A stretch of DNA of 30,263 nucleotides from a virus, in IMG/VR virus record IMGVR_UViG_3300043466_000488, positions 1 to 30,263 of that record; one strand, written 5' to 3'. Both the position numbers and the translations under genes were made by a program. The notes below the pieces were generated by a model. It had not been told where the DNA came from, searched no databases, and saw nothing but the letters and a program-made list of their open reading frames with translations. Positions within the stretch are counted from its first letter, which is position 1, and each line of letters opens with the position of its first letter. Positions 23,241 through 29,475 of this stretch are shown here, one piece after another.

Positions 23241-23270
23241 CAAATATAACATTTTATTTAACATCTTCAA
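23241..23270 (-). promoter_or_regulatory. Consensus Bacteroidota promoter for the replication gene
   Basis: On the minus strand TTG (23268-23270), exactly 19 nt, then TATATTTG (23241-23248). This is the best match to TTG-N19-TAnnTTTG in the window. The predicted start is near 23234. Confidence 0.7.
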
Positions 23271-23502
23271 CTTTTTTCTTAACTCGGACCGCATATGTTT
23301 TGCCATCAAGTCTGCTGATAACCTTGCGACCTACCTGCCGTAAATCGCTAATCTTATTTGGCGGATATCCCATAAAGTTGCAAACGCACTTACCCGACCG
23401 ATATGTAACCGCTTTCTTTCTGCGTTCTTCAATGTCATCAATGCTAAGGTCGTAGACTAAATACTCAACTGCATTCTCTAAATGATATGTTATGTCCTTC
23501 AA
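23254..23502 (-). CDS. 82-aa protein of unknown function (TTG start)
   Basis: I start it at the TTG at 23502, which overlaps the TGA of the preceding microgene (TTGA); the upstream GTG at 23589 would read through that microgene in another frame. Sequence: helical N-half (KDITYHLENAVEYLVYDLSI), then 'CVCNFMGYPPNKISDLRQVGRKVISRL' and a lysine-rich end. The 'IDDIEERRKKAVTYRSGKCVC' part may bind nucleic acid. The promoter of the next gene lies across its 3' end. Confidence 0.55.
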   Translation of the reverse strand: MKDITYHLENAVEYLVYDLSIDDIEERRKKAVTYRSGKCVCNFMGYPPNKISDLRQVGRKVISRLDGKTYAVRVKKKVEDVK

Positions 23503-23606
23503 AACTTTAATTTTATTAATGAGATAATACTTGCTCCAATATAGAAAAAGATTGCCAATGGGATTGCTACTAAAATGAAATAAACCCACTCAAAGATTCT
23601 TTTCAT
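23499..23606 (-). CDS. 35-aa single-helix membrane microprotein
   Basis: ATG at 23606; starts MKRIFEWVYFILVAIPLAIF and ends GASIISLIKLKF. One hydrophobic helix (about residues 7-24) after a basic N-terminus. It starts 1 nt after the stop of the nuclease-like gene and its TGA overlaps the TTG start of the following gene, so it fills the operon without gaps. Function unknown. Confidence 0.6.
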   Translation of the reverse strand: MKRIFEWVYFILVAIPLAIFFYIGASIISLIKLKF

Positions 23607-23607
23607 A

Positions 23608-23973
23608 TTATTTTATTAATTTGGTTAACGGAATCAATATCATTTCTGACCTATTGTTATCTCCACCATTTTTAATTTTGCCTTCTTTGTAGCATTCCCT
23701 TGCAATTGCTTTTAGTTCATTTATCTCAATTAAAATTATCCGTAAATGATTAAACAAAACAAATGCCCAATAGTCTGCTTCTGTTGTACTGATTCCTGAT
23801 GGATAACCTTTGTATCTAAATTCTACTGCAATGTTTCCTGTAAGATGTGCAAGTCTATCTGTTTTGACTTCTATTTTCTGACCTCCATTTAGAAGTGATA
23901 ATACAACACCTTCTCCATCGTTACCAAAGCGTAAATCTATATCAAAGTTCTTTTGTAGGTGTCCAACTAACAT
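23608..23973 (-). CDS. PD-(D/E)XK-like nuclease-type protein
   Basis: 121 aa. 'DIDLRFGNDGEG', 'QKIEVKTDRLAHLTGNIAVEFRYKG' (E35-x-K37) and 'PSGISTTEADYWAFVL' resemble a restriction-endonuclease fold with an E-x-K active-site strand and a downstream 'SGI.tt.AdyW' region. Similar proteins accompany phage recombination genes. It has no terminase-like or exonuclease-specific motif, so specificity is unknown. Placed downstream of the SSB-like gene and a hairpin. Confidence 0.6.
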   Translation of the reverse strand: MLVGHLQKNFDIDLRFGNDGEGVVLSLLNGGQKIEVKTDRLAHLTGNIAVEFRYKGYPSGISTTEADYWAFVLFNHLRIILIEINELKAIARECYKEGKIKNGGDNNRSEMILIPLTKLIK

Positions 23974-23985
23974 AGGTAGAAATTA

Positions 23986-24009
23986 GGGTGAGGTTGATAA
24001 ACCCCACCC
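23986..24009 (-). terminator. Intergenic hairpin after the SSB-like gene
   Basis: 10-bp stem on the minus strand (GGGTGGGGTT with AACCTCACCC, one G-T pair) and a 4-nt loop TATC, followed by TAATTTC. T-tract is weak, so it may be a partial terminator or an RNA-stabilising hairpin. Confidence 0.5.
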
Positions 24010-24016
24010 GTTGAAA

Positions 24017-24286
24017 TTAAAATGGGGCATCTTCAAAGTCCATAGTGTTAGATTGTTTACTACCACCCGTTACCATAAACTTAGCATTCCCAATGATTGT
24101 GCCTTTCTGTCCTTTTTCCCTTTCTTCTTTGGTGATGGATTCTACGATAAAACCATTGTTTCCGTACTGGTCCACCTCTTCCTTAAGGAATAAGGTTGCG
24201 GACAAATATTGTCCTTTTTTACCCTTGTACAATCTTTTAGGGTCAATTTTACTTACATCAATGTTGAGACTGATTAATTTTTGCAT
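24017..24286 (-). CDS. Single-stranded DNA-binding protein-like
   Basis: 89 aa. 'LNIDVSKIDPKRLYKGKKGQYLSATLFLKEEVDQYGNNGFIVESITKEEREKG' suggests an OB-like beta barrel with basic and aromatic residues, and the C-terminus is acidic with a terminal phenylalanine (MDFEDAPF), the hallmark of SSB tails that recruit partner proteins. It is short compared with bacterial SSB (about 170 aa) but in the range of phage SSB-like proteins. Located in the recombination block. Confidence 0.65.
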   Translation of the reverse strand: MQKLISLNIDVSKIDPKRLYKGKKGQYLSATLFLKEEVDQYGNNGFIVESITKEEREKGQKGTIIGNAKFMVTGGSKQSNTMDFEDAPF

Positions 24287-24293
24287 ATTTGTT

Positions 24294-24725
24294 TTATTTA
24301 CTTAGTTGAATTTTGAAGGTTGAAGTTACTGACTTAATTGGTAGGTCTCCCTTATGGTAGGTCTTTTCTTTGTCCTCTATTTCCTTTTGCTTTTCCTTTA
24401 AAGTGCTGATTTGCTCTTCAAGTTCCGACCAACCAGGGAGGTCTGAAAAGTCATACTTTATGCTATCCATTTGAGAAACGGATGCCCCAAGTACCTCTGC
24501 TTTACCTTTTGGGTGCTTCATAAGTTCTGAAAGAACATTCTCGGTAATTCGGGATTTTACCGATTTAATCAATTGCTCTAAACTATTGAACTTGATTGCC
24601 AGTTCCAATGGGTCAAGCAATCCATCGTTGACTTGTTCTTGGATAGCATCTGCCATAAGTTCTATTCCAAATTTAGTGGGGGCAATATCCCCCACTTTGA
24701 TTTCATTAACCTTTAAGGAGTTCAT
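24294..24725 (-). CDS. Coiled-coil protein of unknown function, recombination block
   Basis: 143 aa, mostly helical with a coiled coil near residues 95-125 (WSELEEQISTLKEKQKEIEDKEKTY). I do not recognise a family. It overlaps the annealing-protein gene by 20 nt and precedes the SSB-like gene, an arrangement that recurs in Bacteroidota phages as I recall, so a role in recombination or replication is likely. Confidence 0.6.
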   Translation of the reverse strand: MNSLKVNEIKVGDIAPTKFGIELMADAIQEQVNDGLLDPLELAIKFNSLEQLIKSVKSRITENVLSELMKHPKGKAEVLGASVSQMDSIKYDFSDLPGWSELEEQISTLKEKQKEIEDKEKTYHKGDLPIKSVTSTFKIQLSK

Positions 24726-25425
24726 TTTTTCTTTCTTTTAGTTGGTCCTTGATAAATTTGTTAGTTTCAATCTTGTGCTTATTGGCATCGTAGACCTTTT
24801 TAAGTTCTACAATGTTACTCGCATTCTTAATCGCAATTGCAAGTTTTCCAATGGTCAACTCGGCATCTTCCTCAATAACCTCTACTGATTCTACTTCCAT
24901 TTGGGGTAGTGCTTCAACCATTGTCTGCAATGCCACTGTGGTTGCATTAGGGATTGATTCTGCCTCTGATTCATCAAGTACACCCAATCCTAACAAGTCA
25001 AGCGTTGCTCTCCGTTTTGCCTTGGTTTCTGCCTTCATAATGGCATTGGCATACATCTCACCTTTAAGACCTGCAATGTTTACCGCACCGATTGATTCGG
25101 TACACCGACCATCGGGAAGGGATGCTTTAGAAGTTACAATGTAAACCCCTGCTTCAGCATTGGTGTCTCTACTGGTAATTAGGTGAGAAACTTTGTGTAG
25201 TTTGTTAAGTTGTTGAGTTCCCGACCTTGTGCAATAAAGTACCTCCTTGCCATTAAGTCTGAGAATATCAAATGGTTTGGTAAATGGGTCTAATCCCATA
25301 CGTTCACAATACCCATTATAATACCTCACCTTGTCTCCTGCCGACAGTTTGGACAAATCCCCCTGTAAAATTAATTGGTTCGCAATAGAGGTTTGCTGGT
25401 TTTGATTCTGATTCTGTTGTGTCAT
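24706..25425 (-). CDS. Single-strand annealing recombinase (RecT/Rad52-superfamily-like)
   Basis: 239 aa. The core 'YNGYCERMGLDPFTKPFDILRLNGKEVLYCTRSGTQQLNKLHKVSH' and 'GLKGEMYANAIMKAETKAKRRATLDLLGLGVLDE' are the typical signature of phage annealing proteins that load on SSB-coated DNA ('TKAKRR.TL...GLG.LDE'). The N-terminus is glutamine-rich and the C-terminus carries a helical extension. The genes next to it (SSB-like, PD-(D/E)XK-like) are the usual partners. I cannot decide between RecT and Rad52-type without a profile search. Its ATG follows the common 'ATCACAACAAA' leader. Confidence 0.7.
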   Translation of the reverse strand: MTQQNQNQNQQTSIANQLILQGDLSKLSAGDKVRYYNGYCERMGLDPFTKPFDILRLNGKEVLYCTRSGTQQLNKLHKVSHLITSRDTNAEAGVYIVTSKASLPDGRCTESIGAVNIAGLKGEMYANAIMKAETKAKRRATLDLLGLGVLDESEAESIPNATTVALQTMVEALPQMEVESVEVIEEDAELTIGKLAIAIKNASNIVELKKVYDANKHKIETNKFIKDQLKERKNELLKG

Positions 25426-25660
25426 TTTGTTGTGATTTGATGTGATAAGGAAAAGGTCGTTCTATTTTAAATGGTGTGTTTTCTTTCATTGGGGAAATAT
25501 GCGATATGTAAATTTCCCAATCTTTGATACTTTTAAGTCCATAAAAGTAATACCACTGCCTTCTTTGGTTTGATATTCCCTCGTAGGTTCTTTGTGGGAA
25601 TGCAGTTGCACGGACTTCACCATTGACCGCAAGAGTCATTTCAATTCGTTCAGATGGCAT
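25316..25660 (-). CDS. Unknown 114-aa protein overlapping the recombinase start
   Basis: ATG at 25660 overlaps the end of the upstream gene. The first ~75 residues are protein-like ('VNGEVRATAFPQRTYEGISNQRRQ', 'YFYGLKSIKDWEIYISHISPM'). The last ~36 residues (from HIKSQQ) lie over the leader and start of the recombinase gene, out of frame for 110 nt. Either this long overlap is real or the gene was extended by loss of a stop. Function unknown. Confidence 0.5.
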   Translation of the reverse strand: MPSERIEMTLAVNGEVRATAFPQRTYEGISNQRRQWYYFYGLKSIKDWEIYISHISPMKENTPFKIERPFPYHIKSQQNDTTESESKPANLYCEPINFTGGFVQTVGRRQGEVL

Positions 25661-25907
25661 AATCTTCCTGCTTTAATTTATCCTCTGCATATTTTTGGAT
25701 GCACTTTTCTTCTACCAATGCATAAAGGTCTCTTTTGAATTCGGGTTTTAGATTAAATACATACCACCCAGGAAAGTTAATGTACCTAACATTTATTTCC
25801 CATTCTCCATCTTTGGCAGTAACAAAAGCACCAGCAGTTGCAGGTAGGTCAACATTTGCGTTGAACCATTCTTTAGGCATTGTAACATTTGCGGTAACGT
25901 AGTTCAT
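25650..25907 (-). CDS. 85-aa early protein, unknown
   Basis: Starts MNYVTANVTMPKEWFNANVD with a short beta-strand pattern ('FPGWYVFNLKPEFKRDLY') and ends helical. Its leader reads ...AATAAATCACATG, a variant of the leader found in front of several early genes here. No membrane segment. Part of the run of small genes between the regulator and the recombinase. Confidence 0.55.
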   Translation of the reverse strand: MNYVTANVTMPKEWFNANVDLPATAGAFVTAKDGEWEINVRYINFPGWYVFNLKPEFKRDLYALVEEKCIQKYAEDKLKQEDYAI

Positions 25908-25928
25908 GTGATTTATTTTGTGTTAAAG

Positions 25929-26099
25929 TTAATTAATTTCTTCTAATATCTGAAATAATTTTTGCATTGTACTCAATCTAACTTTGCCAGTTTTTTCAGC
26001 ACGATTGACTGTGGCAAGTGAGATTCCTGATAATTCTGCTAACTTTTCTTGCGTTACTTCCTTGCTTCTTCTTAGTCTTCTAAGTTCTTTGTTTGTCAT
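25929..26099 (-). CDS. Cro/XRE-type HTH regulator (56 aa)
   Basis: Starts MTNKELRRLRRSKEVTQEKL and continues AELSGISLATVNRAEKTGKV. This is a complete minimal Cro/C1-type helix-turn-helix: helix 2 'TQEKLAEL', helix 3 'SLATVNRAEK'. There is no dimerisation or peptidase domain, so it is Cro-like. Placed among the early genes, it is the best candidate for an early transcription regulator. ATG at 26099. Confidence 0.75.
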   Translation of the reverse strand: MTNKELRRLRRSKEVTQEKLAELSGISLATVNRAEKTGKVRLSTMQKLFQILEEIN

Positions 26100-26116
26100 T
26101 GTCTTGTTTTTGATTA

Positions 26117-26275
26117 TTAAATATAAATGTATAAATCCGAATAAATATCTTTCTTATTGTCCTTGATTAATTTCTCACACGCTTTGCATCTACTTGCGTG
26201 TTTATCTTTTGAGGATGCATTTTTATTGAACTTATCCAATGGTTTCTCTTGCTTACATTTAGTACATTGTTTCAT
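26117..26275 (-). CDS. 52-aa zinc-ribbon-like microprotein
   Basis: Starts MKQCTKCKQEKPLDKFNKNA with two CxxC pairs (C4-C7, C30-C33). The pattern 'CtkC....pl..F......(K/R)CKaC' matches the small zinc-binding module also found at the N-terminus of phage HNH enzymes. The ATG at 26275 lies inside the last codons of the upstream gene. It may bind DNA or act in a protein complex; the HNH part is absent. Confidence 0.65.
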   Translation of the reverse strand: MKQCTKCKQEKPLDKFNKNASSKDKHASRCKACEKLIKDNKKDIYSDLYIYI

Positions 26276-26459
26276 TATCTTCATTTTGAGGTAAAATAAT
26301 TGACTTAACGTAACCCATTAATCTGAACTGCTCAACAGTTTCTTTAAGATGCTGAACCGCTTCTCCGCTATAAATCATGGCATCAATAAGTTCACCGAGT
26401 AACTTGTGTCGTTCAAAGGTGTTTAGGTCGCCCCATTTAGGCAGTGGCATTTCGGACAT
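26259..26459 (-). CDS. 66-aa early protein, unknown
   Basis: Starts MSEMPLPKWGDLNTFERHKL and is helical and acidic. No known motif. The leader contains the AATCACAATTAAAACACA motif, and the 41-aa zinc-like ORF runs through that leader. Overlaps the zinc-ribbon gene by 17 nt. Confidence 0.55.
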   Translation of the reverse strand: MSEMPLPKWGDLNTFERHKLLGELIDAMIYSGEAVQHLKETVEQFRLMGYVKSIILPQNEDNETMY

Positions 26460-26548
26460 TTTGATTGTGTTTTAATTGTGATTGTGTAAAGTGATTTGCA
26501 ACATCTGCATTTAACCCAAATAGGTTGCAGTATTTTCTTGGTATTCAT
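26423..26548 (-). CDS. 41-aa cysteine-rich microprotein
   Basis: Starts MNTKKILQPIWVKCRCCKSL and contains C14, C16, C17, C31, C34, C36 (CxCC and CPKCHC), a zinc-ribbon-like layout. ATG is joined to the previous stop (TAATG), a normal coupling. It overlaps the following gene by 37 nt. Confidence 0.5.
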   Translation of the reverse strand: MNTKKILQPIWVKCRCCKSLYTITIKTQSKCPKCHCLNGAT

Positions 26549-26634
26549 TACCTACAAAATTGGTCTTGCAGTTGTCCGACTACCCAAAGCATTGCGATAA
26601 TTGTTGCCCAAGTGATGATTGTTTTTGGTTTCAT
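26548..26634 (-). CDS. 28-aa membrane microprotein
   Basis: MKPKTIITWATIIAMLWVVG then ...QLQDQFCR. One transmembrane helix (residues ~5-20). The leader AACCAAACACA before the ATG matches the common early leader, and its stop overlaps the next ATG (TAATG), which supports translation despite the small size. Confidence 0.55.
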   Translation of the reverse strand: MKPKTIITWATIIAMLWVVGQLQDQFCR

Positions 26635-26653
26635 TGTGTTTGGTTTTATGTGA

Positions 26654-26809
26654 TTAATTAAATATTTCTACTTGAGAAGGAAGAAAAGTTACAGTAATAA
26701 AATCATCTAAAAATGGAATATTTATATAATAAAAACCATCTTCAACTTTTACAACTTTATGCATTGTTCCTTTAAGATTCATAAAATTGATTTTAATAAT
26801 TGCTTTCAT
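26654..26809 (-). CDS. 51-aa early protein, unknown
   Basis: Starts MKAIIKINFMNLKGTMHKVV and looks like a small beta-barrel (alternating hydrophobic residues). ATG at 26809 is preceded by the leader AATCACAATTAAAAAACACA; a longer frame from 26857 would not be. Function unknown. Confidence 0.6.
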   Translation of the reverse strand: MKAIIKINFMNLKGTMHKVVKVEDGFYYINIPFLDDFITVTFLPSQVEIFN

Positions 26810-26866
26810 AATTGTGTTTTTTAATTGTGATTTGTTGCAGTTGGGAGGATACTGCACCCCTTGTTA

Positions 26867-27208
26867 TTAATTATTTAAAGGGTTAAATGTTAAGGATATA
26901 CAAAGATTGCCATTTTTCCCTTTTTTATACCCTACTTGAAATATTCCGTATTTTCTCGCAATTTCCTTTTGGTAATAACCTCCACCCTTATACCAATCTT
27001 GATATAACTTTGGTAAAATAAAATTTGCATCACTATTTGATACCCATGCACAATATAAAAAACCATCCTTTTCACTACCCCAATTTAAAGGTGTATTCAT
27101 TTTCTCCAATTTATTCGCAACCCAATAAAATCCGTATTCTTCTTTTTGTGAAGTAATTAGTTTAAAAACCTCTTGAATTGAAGGGGATATTTTTTCTTGC
27201 TTTGTCAT
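26867..27208 (-). CDS. 113-aa protein, first gene of the early operon
   Basis: Contains 'EEYGFYWVANKLEKM', 'LNWGSEKDGFLYCAWVSNSD', 'KYGIFQVGYKKGKNGNLCISLTF'. It is aromatic-rich and soluble; no recognised domain. As the first gene after the promoter at 27236-27244 it is likely expressed immediately after infection, where host-takeover proteins are usual. That role is inference. Confidence 0.6.
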   Translation of the reverse strand: MTKQEKISPSIQEVFKLITSQKEEYGFYWVANKLEKMNTPLNWGSEKDGFLYCAWVSNSDANFILPKLYQDWYKGGGYYQKEIARKYGIFQVGYKKGKNGNLCISLTFNPLNN

Positions 27209-27235
27209 AATGTGTGGTTTAAGTGTGATTGTTTA

Positions 27236-27244
27236 GCAAATGTA
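27236..27244 (-). promoter_or_regulatory. Early promoter, -7 box
   Basis: TACATTTGC on the minus strand matches TAnnTTTGY exactly. The ATG of the first gene is about 21 nt beyond the predicted start. No clear TTG at -33. It follows a terminator and about 65 nt of AT-rich DNA. Confidence 0.6.
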
Positions 27245-27310
27245 ATTCTTTGTTTCATATAAATAATACTTTTTTTATTTTTTTTAAAATATTTTTTGTC
27301 GTTTACCCAT

Positions 27311-27342
27311 AAAAAAGACCCCCAATGTAGAAACATCAGGGG
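27311..27342 (-). terminator. Rho-independent terminator between lysis and early regions
   Basis: 10-bp stem on the minus strand (CCCCTGATGT with ACATTGGGGG, two G-T pairs; 27319-27342), TTCT loop, then GTCTTTTTT. Confidence 0.85.
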
Positions 27343-27373
27343 CAAATCACATTAATAAACACAATTAAAACAG

Positions 27374-27613
27374 TCAAATGTCATTGATAAATAGCATTTT
27401 ATGCATGGATTTTACAGAAAATTCAAGCATTTCCAAACAAAGTTTTTTTAGTTCCTGCATCTTTTCAACCTCTTCACGGGTCATTGGATTGGCAGTTTCA
27501 AGCATAGTTAGGACCTCAACCGATGAAGATATGTACTCGGGATAGGTGTATCCTATCTCTTCTTCAACTTCTTCAACCTCTTCTTCTTCGCCTAAAATGA
27601 GGTCCTCTTCCAT
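27374..27613 (-). CDS. Acidic 79-aa protein, unknown
   Basis: Starts MEEDLILGEEEEVEEVEEEI; the first 20 residues are mostly acidic, the rest helical ('TREEVEKMQELKKLCLEMLEF'). Last gene before the terminator. A DNA-mimic role is possible for such acidity but cannot be shown. Confidence 0.6.
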   Translation of the reverse strand: MEEDLILGEEEEVEEVEEEIGYTYPEYISSSVEVLTMLETANPMTREEVEKMQELKKLCLEMLEFSVKSMHKMLFINDI

Positions 27614-27615
27614 AA

Positions 27616-28581
27616 TTAAAGGACTTTACCTTTGAAGATTCTTTTGTTTCTTACCTCAAAATTCTGACCATCAATATCTATAATTCCGAAACCCCAATTC
27701 CATTTGTTGATGGGGAGGTATGCTGGGTGCAATTCGGAAAGGCAACCAAGCGACCAAGTTGTAGTTATCTCACCATTCATATTGCTTTCCGTATGTTCAC
27801 TGGTCTGATGGTTATGACCTTGCATTGCGGAAACCTTACCCCTAAGAAACAATCCCCTTGCTATGTTTACAGGACTGAAAACTGAACCCCCGAATTCGTG
27901 CCCGTGGATTATGTTTAAGTCACCTGCTTTCATTATACGCTTGTCCTTGATTATCTCTATACCTTCTGCCCTTGACTTGATTATGTTTTCAAGTTCAAAC
28001 TCCTCCACTCCGACTATCTCGTGTGCTTTCATCCAAAGGAAATGGAAATACCTTTCCTCATGGTTACCTACCTTAAAATAAATCTTGGCATTAAAGGTCT
28101 TTTTAAGGATGTCCATGAACTCCTTAAATGTCTTTAGTTCATGTGCAAATGACCTCGCCTTTGGGTCTTTGGCAAATCTGCTCAATCCAAAGAAATCAAG
28201 CGTATCACCATTCAAAAGAATAGCATCGGGTTTCTCACCTTTTGCATAATCAAACGCACAGGTGATAGCATCAATGCTATGATAAGGTATGTGGATATCG
28301 GAAAGAACCAACAACCTCTTTGCATCAATGATATAAGGTTCGTAAACCGCCTCATCTGACTCGGGTAAGTTGTAAGGGTTTCTTGGTCTTTCAGGCATTT
28401 GTTTTCTTACTTTTATTCGGTTGTTTGCTTTGCCTTCTATTGCTCTTAGCGTTCTTCTCACAGATTCTACATTGCTAAAAAGCAATTTATTTTCACTATA
28501 AACAATTCTCGCAAGTTTTAGTGATGGCATCTCCCATCCATATTTCTCACGATATTTCGCACAAAGTTCTGATTTGTTCAT
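27616..28581 (-). CDS. Calcineurin-like metallophosphoesterase with N-terminal helical domain
   Basis: 321 aa from the ATG at 28581, which avoids overlapping the lysozyme gene. Metal-binding motifs are all present: 'VLSDIHIPYH' (D95, H97), 'LLNGDTLDFF' (D126), 'GNHEERY' (N173, H174), 'IIHGHEFGG' and 'QGHNHQTSEH' (H256, H258). The first ~50 residues form a helix-turn-helix-like unit ('ELCAKYREKYGWEMPSLKLARIVYSEN'). Phage members of this group act as phosphatases or nucleases on DNA or nucleotides. It lies between lysozyme and the acidic protein gene. Confidence 0.85.
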   Translation of the reverse strand: MNKSELCAKYREKYGWEMPSLKLARIVYSENKLLFSNVESVRRTLRAIEGKANNRIKVRKQMPERPRNPYNLPESDEAVYEPYIIDAKRLLVLSDIHIPYHSIDAITCAFDYAKGEKPDAILLNGDTLDFFGLSRFAKDPKARSFAHELKTFKEFMDILKKTFNAKIYFKVGNHEERYFHFLWMKAHEIVGVEEFELENIIKSRAEGIEIIKDKRIMKAGDLNIIHGHEFGGSVFSPVNIARGLFLRGKVSAMQGHNHQTSEHTESNMNGEITTTWSLGCLSELHPAYLPINKWNWGFGIIDIDGQNFEVRNKRIFKGKVL

Positions 28582-28585
28582 AGAT

Positions 28586-29029
28586 TTATTTGAAATATAG
28601 ATTTGCTTCTGCTTCCCTTCTGCGTGTAAGACCTGCAAGAACCTTTGAGTTCGCCTTATTCCATTTCATGAACTCTGCCCTTATGCTTGGGTCATTATGG
28701 TTTGCATTAACCTTTTTTAGCAAGGTTGACTTTTGTAAGTTGACTATCCCACAATTATATGCAAATGATACCAATGCTCCGAATTGGTTAGGAGTTATAT
28801 GCGATGGTACTAATTTTGCCACCTTACTTGCAAACTCATCAGCAATGAGTTCAAACAATTTATTTGCCTTGTCTTGTGTGATTGCATGACCTGGCAATAC
28901 TGGTGAACCATCTTCATAGAAGGTGTTGCCGAATCCAATTGTCCACTTTTTAGCAGAGCATTGGTAGGCTTTTAGTTTACATCCCTCAAACTCTTTAATA
29001 AGGTCTGCACCTTCTTTGTTAAGTTTCAT
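28586..29029 (-). CDS. Endolysin, T4-type lysozyme (GH24)
   Basis: 147 aa. Catalytic triad in the E-8aa-(D/C)-5aa-T form: E15, C24 and T30 in 'FEGCKLKAYQCSAKKWTIGFGN'; cysteine replaces the aspartate, as in many phage lysozymes. The 'PNQFGALVSFAYNCG' and terminal 'GLTRRREAEANLY' motifs are diagnostic. No signal peptide or anchor helix, so export depends on a holin. It overlaps the spanin-like gene end by 4 nt. Confidence 0.92.
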   Translation of the reverse strand: MKLNKEGADLIKEFEGCKLKAYQCSAKKWTIGFGNTFYEDGSPVLPGHAITQDKANKLFELIADEFASKVAKLVPSHITPNQFGALVSFAYNCGIVNLQKSTLLKKVNANHNDPSIRAEFMKWNKANSKVLAGLTRRREAEANLYFK

Positions 29030-29475
29030 AACTTGGATTTAATATACAAAGAACCTGCAATTACTGCAAGGATAAAAAACAACCATAATTGCCTTCTTTT
29101 TGCCTTTCCTTTCCATTCTATCACCTCGTTATTTAAACGTGCTGAATCGGTCTGTAATAACCTCACACGTGCATTATCTACAATGAATGACTTGATGGTA
29201 TCGTGAATGGTTAAAGTCTTTGTTATTGTGTTTGTTTTCCACTTTGTAACGTAAACAAATTCGTTTACTTTTTGGGTATCAATTTGAATATCTACGTTTA
29301 TTACCGTATCTATCTCAACCAAAGTATCTGACTTGGTGATGAAGGTAGTATCATTCGCACACCAACCATTTCTCACCACAACCTCTGCCACTTGTGATAA
29401 TTTTTCCTTATCTCGTAAAACCTGCTTAACTGGGTTACAAGACATGAACAATAAGATTAAAAGTAAGTACCTCAT
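29026..29475 (-). CDS. Lipoprotein with C-terminal membrane helix, candidate u-spanin
   Basis: 149 aa. N-terminus MRYLLLILLFMSCN is a short lipoprotein signal with a lipobox-like LFMSC (C13 lipidated). Residues ~20-110 are periplasmic with many threonine/aspartate pairs (TLVEIDTVINVDIQIDT) and probably a beta/coil rod. Residues ~128-145 (QLWLFFILAVIAGSLYI) form a C-terminal inner-membrane helix. Outer-membrane lipid anchor plus inner-membrane anchor in one chain is the build of unimolecular spanins such as T1 gp11. It lies between lysozyme and holin-like genes. Confidence 0.65.
   Translation of the reverse strand: MRYLLLILLFMSCNPVKQVLRDKEKLSQVAEVVVRNGWCANDTTFITKSDTLVEIDTVINVDIQIDTQKVNEFVYVTKWKTNTITKTLTIHDTIKSFIVDNARVRLLQTDSARLNNEVIEWKGKAKRRQLWLFFILAVIAGSLYIKSKL

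Noticed and set aside
23127-23252. Leader peptide (20 codons from an ATG at 23252) for the attenuator
   Set aside because: The ATG lies upstream of the predicted transcription start and overlaps the -7 box, so it would not be on the transcript from that promoter.
27343-27540. Plus-strand leader-like motif (AAATCACATTAATAAACACA) followed by an ATG and 55 open codons
   Set aside because: The frame is antisense to the acidic protein gene, has no promoter and no protein-like composition; the motif match is probably chance in AT-rich DNA.
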